A stretch of 64,000 bases of DNA. Origin: Paraspadella gotoi (taxonomy: Eukaryota; Chaetognatha). This document shows, piece after piece, positions 57,676 through 64,000 of this stretch. The DNA lies in assembly GCA_051294375.1 (NCBI GenBank), contig CM119263.1, positions 8,319,992 to 8,383,991 of the forward strand, given 5' to 3'. How positions within the stretch are numbered: position 1 is the first letter of the stretch; every line of letters starts with the position of its first letter. The translations under genes were made by a program, and so were the position numbers. A model generated the notes under the pieces. The model was not told where the DNA came from. It searched no databases and saw only the letters and a program-made list of their open reading frames with translations.

Positions 57676-58840
57676 AAGAGCCCGGATGGAAATAACTAAG
57701 GTGAATGATGAAATGTAATAAATAATAAATATCTCGTGGCTAAACAAGCCGAATCGCGAATGAGGAAAAATGAGGCGAAAAATATAACAAAGAAGAAAAT
57801 TGAAGAGTTGGAATGAAAGAAAGATGAAGCGTTGACAGAGGAAGTTAATTTATCGCGGATTCCCGACTTTTACGTGAACCAATAATTTAGAGTCATATCT
57901 GCTGATTCACAAATTTTCGGGCCTTTTTTTTTCCCCTCTGGCCGAAGGCAACGACCGCCGTCTTTCTTTAATTTTATATTTTAATTTTATTTCCGTTTTT
58001 ATCCGAAATCTTTTAAATTTTGATTTTTTTTTTTTTTTTTTTAGTTTTTCGAGGAACATATCTTTTTCTTTTTCTTAACAAACATTTTAGATCTTTTTTA
58101 GAAGTTTTATCTCCGTATTTCCTCATCGTCATATTGCTCTTAATTTTTCTCTGTTTTTAATTAAAAATAGTTTTCGTGGTTTGTTTTTTTTCGTTTTAAA
58201 GTTTTTTCGATATTTTTTACAAAAAAAAAAAAANNNNNNNNNNNNNNNNNNNNNNNNNNNNNNNNNNNNNNNNNNNNNNNNNNNNNNNNNNNNNNNNNNN
58301 NNNNNNNNNNNNNNNNNNNNNNNNNNNNNNNNNNNNNNNNNNNNNNNNNNNNNNNNNNNNNNNNNNNNNNNNNNNNNNNNNNNNNNNNNNNNAGAGAGAG
58401 AGAGAGAGAGAGAACGAGAGAGTGAGAGAAGGGGTCACATCAGAGAGGTCACAGAAAAGGGGCAGGGTCAGTGGGAAATAGAATAGGTCAAATCTTAATG
58501 TCTCTGTATGGATTAACTGTGAGAGGAGGTATGTCGCTGCGTCGTGAACGCGGTTGGTCGGAATTTAAAAAAAAACCTGAAGCTTCTGAGTTTCATTTAC
58601 GCTAAGTGTTTATTAGAAATCGAGAACCAAAATTTTCCTATGAGTAAATAAGCCATACTTCGCTATCGACGCTACAGTCACCGCGTCGCTACGCACCAAC
58701 GAATTAAAAATCGATTCAAGTGAATAATAGAAATAGGATCTAGAAGTCACGTGATGCGTCGATGATAAGCAACGACCTTACCTCCAATTCGCCCTCGGTC
58801 TTCGAGATCTCTTTTTTTCTTCGTGGCTTTCGTCGATCTA

Positions 58841-58915
58841 ATCTTCTTCTTCTTCTTCTTCTTCTTCTTCCTCTTTTTCTTCTTCTTCTTCTTCATAATC
58901 ATCATCATCATCAGC
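58841..58915. repeat. (TTC)n and (ATC)n tracts
   Basis: CTT/TTC repeats with one interruption, followed by a short ATC run. Confidence 0.95.
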
Positions 58916-59115
58916 TTCCTCGTTTCCATCGTCAACATATTCACCATATTTACTCTGCCAATTTTGGCTTTATTTTCCAAGATAGTGATTTGGTAAAAGT
59001 TTTGGTTAGAGATTATGGTTTCAGATTAAGAGAAAAGGTTAACGATTATGAATTAAAATTAGGTAAAGACTAAGACCCCTTTCGATCTCCCGACTTCGAT
59101 CGAAAACAAGAAAAG

Positions 59116-59186
59116 GTTGACAAACAGGATTGAACCTCGAACCTGCGGTGACAAAGGAGAGGCGCGTCAGCGTTGATCCAGTCAAC
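59116..59186 (-). repeat. tRNA-like sequence, possible SINE head or tRNA pseudogene
   Basis: On the minus strand 71 nt begin GTTGAC and end GTCAAC, a 6-bp acceptor-like stem. An A-box-like TGGATCAACGCTGACGC follows the first stem and a B-box-like GGTTCGAGGTTCAATCC precedes the second. The T-arm region contains a 5-nt duplication (GGTTC repeated) and no proper anticodon stem is evident, so it is not a functional tRNA. Short T-runs lie just downstream on the minus strand, as expected for RNA polymerase III termination. Confidence 0.45.
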
Positions 59187-59255
59187 TTCGCTCCCTTCCC
59201 TCTCGTCTATAACCTTTGACTTCGGTTCTCGCCTCAAACGACTTTCACGGCCGGA

Positions 59256-60343
59256 NNNNNNNNNNNNNNNNNNNNNNNNNNNNNNNNNNNNNNNNNNNNN
59301 NNNNNNNNNNNNNNNNNNNNNNNNNNNNNNNNNNNNNNNNNNNNNNNNNNNNNNNNNNNNNNNNNNNNNNNNNNNNNNNNNNNNNNNNNNNNNNNNNNNN
59401 NNNNNNNNNNNNNNNNNNNNNNNNNNNNNNNNNNNNNNNNNNNNNNNNNNNNNNNNNNNAGAGAGAGAGAGAGAGAGAGATATTACCGAATAAGAAACGA
59501 CTCGCTATAATTCTGGACTTCCAGTTTATACCGCTTATAGCTCATAGGAAAACTCAATACGTTGGCGAATTAATTCAGCGTGAAAACGATCATTCAAAGT
59601 TAACCGGTGAACACTCATCGAGACAAAGCGACGAACAGAATCGTGGTCAAAAAAAAAAANNNNNNNNNNNNNNNNNNNNNNNNNNNNNNNNNNNNNNNNN
59701 NNNNNNNNNNNNNNNNNNNNNNNNNNNNNNNNNNNNNNNNNNNNNNNNNNNNNNNNNNNNNNNNNNNNNNNNNNNNNNNNNNNNNNNNNNNNNNNNNNNN
59801 NNNNNNNNNNNNNNNNNNNNNNNNNNNNNNNNNNNNNNNNNNNNNNNNNNNNNNNNNNNNNNNNNNNNNNNNNNNNNNNNNNNNNNNNNNNNNNNNNNNN
59901 NNNNNNNNNNNNNNNNNNNNNNNNNNNNNNNNNNNNNNNNNNNNNNNNNNNNNNNNNNNNNNNNNNNNNNNNNNNNNNNNNNNNNNNNNNNNNNNNNNNN
60001 NNNNNNNNNNNNNNNNNNNNNNNNNNNNNNNNNNNNNNNNNNNNNNNNNNNNNNNNNNNNNNNNNNNNNNNNNNNNNNNNNNNNNNNNNNNNNNNNNNNN
60101 NNNNNNNNNNNNNNNNNNNNNNNNNNNNNNNNNNNNNNNNNNNNNNNNNNNNNNNNNNNNNNNNNNNNNNNNNNNNNNNNNNNNNNNNNNNNNNNNNNNN
60201 NNNNNNNNNNNNNNNNNNNNNNNNNNNNNNNNNNNNNNNNNNNNNNNNNNNNNNNNNNNNNNNNNNNNNNNNNNNNNNNNNNNNNNNNNNNNNNNNNNNN
60301 NNNNNNNNNNNNNNNNNNNNNNNNNNNNNNNNNNNNNNNNNNN
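59256..60343. other. Two large gaps with 200 bp between
   Basis: 204 N and 684 N. The intervening 59460-59659 starts with a GA tract and ends with an A-run. Open frames running through the Ns are meaningless. Confidence 0.97.
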
Positions 60344-60729
60344 CTAACGTTTTAAAAAGTTTATCTATCTACCCATCTATCTATCTTTCCAATGTATCAA
60401 ACCTTCCGGTAATTTTCTTATCTTTCTGGCTTCCTTCCACGAGTTGGTCGTAAAGTCACTTCTCTCATCGTCATCTTCTTCACTCTTTCTCATCTCATCT
60501 CATTAATCTCTCGTTATTCTCTCATCTCTCCGCACTTTACTTTCCTCTCTTCTTTCCCATATCTCATCCCTGCTCCATCGCCTTGGCTCCTCCAAAGACT
60601 TCGCAGCTCCAACGGTGATCGTCCCTCCGTCGCTCCAACGAAGACTTGCCTCCTAATTAGCGCCCATTTATTATTTCACAGAGATTTTCCTCCCTCCCTT
60701 TCCGCTGAACCTGCCAAGTTATACAAGGC

Positions 60730-60845
<116 letters not shown>

Positions 60846-61950
60846 CTCGTTTTTTAAGTTCTCTTTTGATAATATTCATAAAAATCCTAGTCCAAATTAG
60901 CCCCGTCCCCATTCATTTTTTTAAAAATTCAACTTTCTTAAACTTTTCAAATCTGCTTTTCCACACGAGATTAATTTTCACTTTCTCTCCTTTCTTCACA
61001 TTTCTTAACTCTCTCTCTCTCTCTCTCTCTCTCTCCCTTCTCGCAGGTTGAAAAATCTCTCATCACTACGAGTAAAGACGCTGTCGTCCCTTTATGATCG
61101 TTTGAACGAAAAAAAAAAGCTGGCAAGAGACTCTGCCGAGTTTTTCTTTTTTTTTTTAATACATTCTTCGTCTCCTTCTCATTTCTTCTTCCGCGTCTCC
61201 TTCCTCCAATTCTTCTTCTTTCTCCTCTCCTCAGCTTTGTCTTTCTCCCTGTTATCGTTGTCCTTTCATTTTTTTCCTTCATCCCGTCTGACTTTATATT
61301 TTATCCTTTTTCCATCCGATTTTATTCTATATTTTCCTCCCATCGTCTCCTTTTTTTCCTTTTTTTTTATTCCTCCGTTCCTTTCTTTTTTTTCCCATAT
61401 TCACCCTTGAAACGTCGGCGTACGTAATTCCTCCCTCCCCCCATTTATTTTTAATAAAAATGAAATAACATGAAATTAAACAAAATAAAATAAAAATTGA
61501 GACAGAAAGGCGAAGCGAAATGCGGGAATTAGCGGCTTTTAGCTTCGAGTCCAGCGCAAGGTTTTTCGATATGAATGCTGCGTTATGATTTTATTCCCAT
61601 ATTATCTACTTTTATTTTACATTTGGTCCTTTTTTTTCAGAGTTAGAAATATATTTTTTACCCTAAACTATGGCGTATACGATGGCTCATTATTCTTTTA
61701 TGATTGAACCTATTATCGTAACGCGGGGTTTTAAATTAATTTAGCTAGTATCGACTCCCTGTTACCATTGGCCCCATATTTTATAAAGAGTCCATACGTG
61801 CAAGTTTTAAAATTGTGTGAATACAAAACTGACATACTTCATGAGAAAGTGATTTCACTTAACAAAAGCTGTATGTCAGGCCGACAAAAAAAACTAAATA
61901 AATTTCAATTAATCACGCTGTGAAAGGATTTTTCTCTCATTGCTGAGAGT

Positions 61951-62069
<119 letters not shown>

Positions 62070-62099
62070 TCAAAGGTTGGAATTAAAACCCAAAGCCGA

Positions 62100-63080
62100 T
62101 CTGAAACGGAAAGGAGGTTGAAAGAAATAAAAAGAAGTGGGGAAAAGAAAAAGGGGAAGAGGAAGGGAAAACGGAAATATCTCGCGAACAGAAGGAAATG
62201 AAGAAAGAGAAAAAAAAAAGGAAATAAGGAAAGAAAAAAAAGGAAATGAGGAGGCTGATCGGAAGAACGTCGTGCTCATATTAAAGATTGACATTGAAAA
62301 AGAGGAGAAACGAAAAGTGAAAGTTTTGAACATTTAATTTTTTTAAAAACCTAACAAACGAACCAAAATTAATTTTACCTAATATATAAAGAAAAGAAAG
62401 AGAAAAAGAGGAGAGAAGGAGAGAGAAGAAAAAAGAAAAATAAAATTAAAAAAAATCATTTGACGTCGTTTCCAGGAGAAACAGTGGGAATGAGCGGGAA
62501 TACCTATCTGGAAGGGAAAAGGAAGAAAAATAGAAAAGATAAAATGCGAGAGAACGAAAATGAAAAAGAAAAAAAGGGAAAAAAAGGCATAGATGTCGCT
62601 TTAACGGAATAAGAGGAACAATAAGTAAAGAAAGAAAAAGGAACGCGACGCCAAATGCGACTCAATATCTAGAGCGAGTATTCGCCGCCGTTCTCGCTCG
62701 ACGGTTAGAAAGAAAATAGAAAAGATTAAAAAAAAAGGGAAAAAAATGGCTAAAAGAAAGGAAGCGTCTTAGGAAAAGGGTGACAAGAAAATAAAGGAGA
62801 TTAAGTGAGTTTGCAAGAGAGAGGGAAAAAAAAAGAGAGAAAATGAAAAACGTTTCACGACGTTAAGGAAAACCAAAGACAAAGAAAGAGAAAATTGTTT
62901 CAGCAGAATAAACGTAAGACTTTTTACTTATAAATAAACAAAATGGGGGGAAAAAAAGAAAAGCATAAATATAAAAAAAGGTCATTTCAAACTATACCAA
63001 AAATGAAAAAGAAAGGGCAAAACCTTCGAAAAATAAGATGAAAACCCTAAAAAAAAATATGAAAACGGAAATCTCAAGAA
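62100..63080. other. A/G-rich DNA without a gene
   Basis: AAAG-, GGAAA- and GAAAAAG-rich sequence with no credible ORF, RNA gene or discrete repeat. Confidence 0.7.
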
Positions 63081-63088
63081 GAGGAGGG

Positions 63089-63148
63089 AGAAGCGGAAAA
63101 AGAAGCGGAATAAGAAGCGGAACGAGAAGCGGAATAAGAAGCGAATGC
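63089..63148. repeat. 12-bp tandem repeat, five copies
   Basis: AGAAGCGGAATA-type units start at 63089, 63101, 63113, 63125 and 63137. Confidence 0.92.
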
Positions 63149-63319
63149 TTGTTGACCCAAAGTCGGAAGAAAAAGGTCGTCCATTTCCGGTAAAAAACTT
63201 TCGCCATTTTGACTCGAAACTGGAAAAGGTGACGAACGAAGGGAGATCGTGGATTGTGAATCGTGAGAAGAGAGAAAAGTGAGAGGCTGTGAATCTGAAC
63301 GAAAAGGGAATTACGATAA

Positions 63320-63525
63320 CGACGACGACGATGACGACGATGACAACTATAAGTAATGACGGCGATGATGAGATGAATAAACATTAAACAATGATAATGA
63401 AACGATGACGACAAGGATACAGTTGATGACGTGCGACAATGCGGACATCGATGACAACAAGAAAGACGATGACAGCGACGAAATAAACGACAACGCTGAC
63501 AACGACGACGACGACGACGACGATC
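63320..63525. repeat. GAC/GAT-rich trinucleotide stretch
   Basis: Interrupted GACGAC and GATGAC repeats give Asp-rich frames on the + strand and Ser-rich frames on the other. A CT tract then leads into the terminal 356-N gap (63645-64000). Confidence 0.85.
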
Positions 63526-64000
63526 TCGGCTTCAACCATTTATCGCGCAGAAATTTTAAATTTAAAACGAATCGAAAAATACGAAGGTAATTTTAACTTT
63601 CTTTTCCGTAACATTCTCTCTAGTTCTCTCTCTCTCTCTCTCTCNNNNNNNNNNNNNNNNNNNNNNNNNNNNNNNNNNNNNNNNNNNNNNNNNNNNNNNN
63701 NNNNNNNNNNNNNNNNNNNNNNNNNNNNNNNNNNNNNNNNNNNNNNNNNNNNNNNNNNNNNNNNNNNNNNNNNNNNNNNNNNNNNNNNNNNNNNNNNNNN
63801 NNNNNNNNNNNNNNNNNNNNNNNNNNNNNNNNNNNNNNNNNNNNNNNNNNNNNNNNNNNNNNNNNNNNNNNNNNNNNNNNNNNNNNNNNNNNNNNNNNNN
63901 NNNNNNNNNNNNNNNNNNNNNNNNNNNNNNNNNNNNNNNNNNNNNNNNNNNNNNNNNNNNNNNNNNNNNNNNNNNNNNNNNNNNNNNNNNNNNNNNNNNN

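Noticed and set aside
59216-60355. 379-codon frame
   Set aside because: Most of it is unknown sequence across two gaps and the rest is GA repeat.

Overview
Organism. The window looks like nuclear DNA of an invertebrate metazoan. Pure (GA)n/(CT)n tracts occur every few kilobases, (GAC)n/(GTC)n and CGG trinucleotide tracts are common, intergenic DNA is AT-rich, and there is a BEL/Pao-type retrotransposon polymerase region (a group found in animals). No bacterial gene organisation is seen. I cannot assign a phylum. Twenty-seven N gaps interrupt the window: 374-398, 3076-3258, 3509-3722, 4317-4341, 16644-16852, 17294-17510, 17613-17841, 19021-19045, 19980-20004, 20964-21362, 23770-23779, 32394-32608, 37188-37212, 44523-44547, 45392-45624, 45713-45879, 48117-48126, 49027-49225, 54608-54824, 55158-55443, 55998-56182, 56505-56608, 57120-57665, 58234-58392, 59256-59459, 59660-60343 and 63645-64000. 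Most lie beside dinucleotide or A-rich repeats. Six are exactly 25 N and two are exactly 10 N, which look like placeholders.

Layout. 1-3.8 kb: microsatellites and purine-rich DNA. About 3.8-13.26 kb: a compositionally distinct block, T-rich on the + strand with GC-rich islands, holding a frame-broken Arg/Asp/Glu-rich Gag-like reading region (5.06-6.54 kb), a few weak exon-like ORFs, and many short hairpins. Two hairpin families (7.20-7.43 kb and 11.31-11.41 kb) keep their structure through compensatory base changes; this is the most unusual signal here. 13.26-31.3 kb: repeat-rich DNA with short dispersed elements, minisatellites and a long CGG tract, and no convincing gene. 31.3-37.2 kb: a large imperfect inverted duplication. 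37.2-42.7 kb: a BEL/Pao pol region on the + strand with recognisable protease, reverse transcriptase, RNase H and integrase signatures in several broken frames. 42.7-45.1 kb: copies of segments found elsewhere in the window. 45.1-64 kb: microsatellites, minisatellites, gaps, a tRNA-like sequence and one weak minus-strand ORF.

How it fits together. No host gene can be asserted. The only strongly supported coding content is mobile-element polymerase. Paired duplicated segments differ mainly by one- or two-base insertions and deletions, and two inverted copies end at 25-N gaps. Part of the structure, and part of the frame breakage, may therefore come from error-prone gap filling rather than evolution. 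The hairpin families are independent of that worry, because paired substitutions that preserve base pairing are hard to make by random error.
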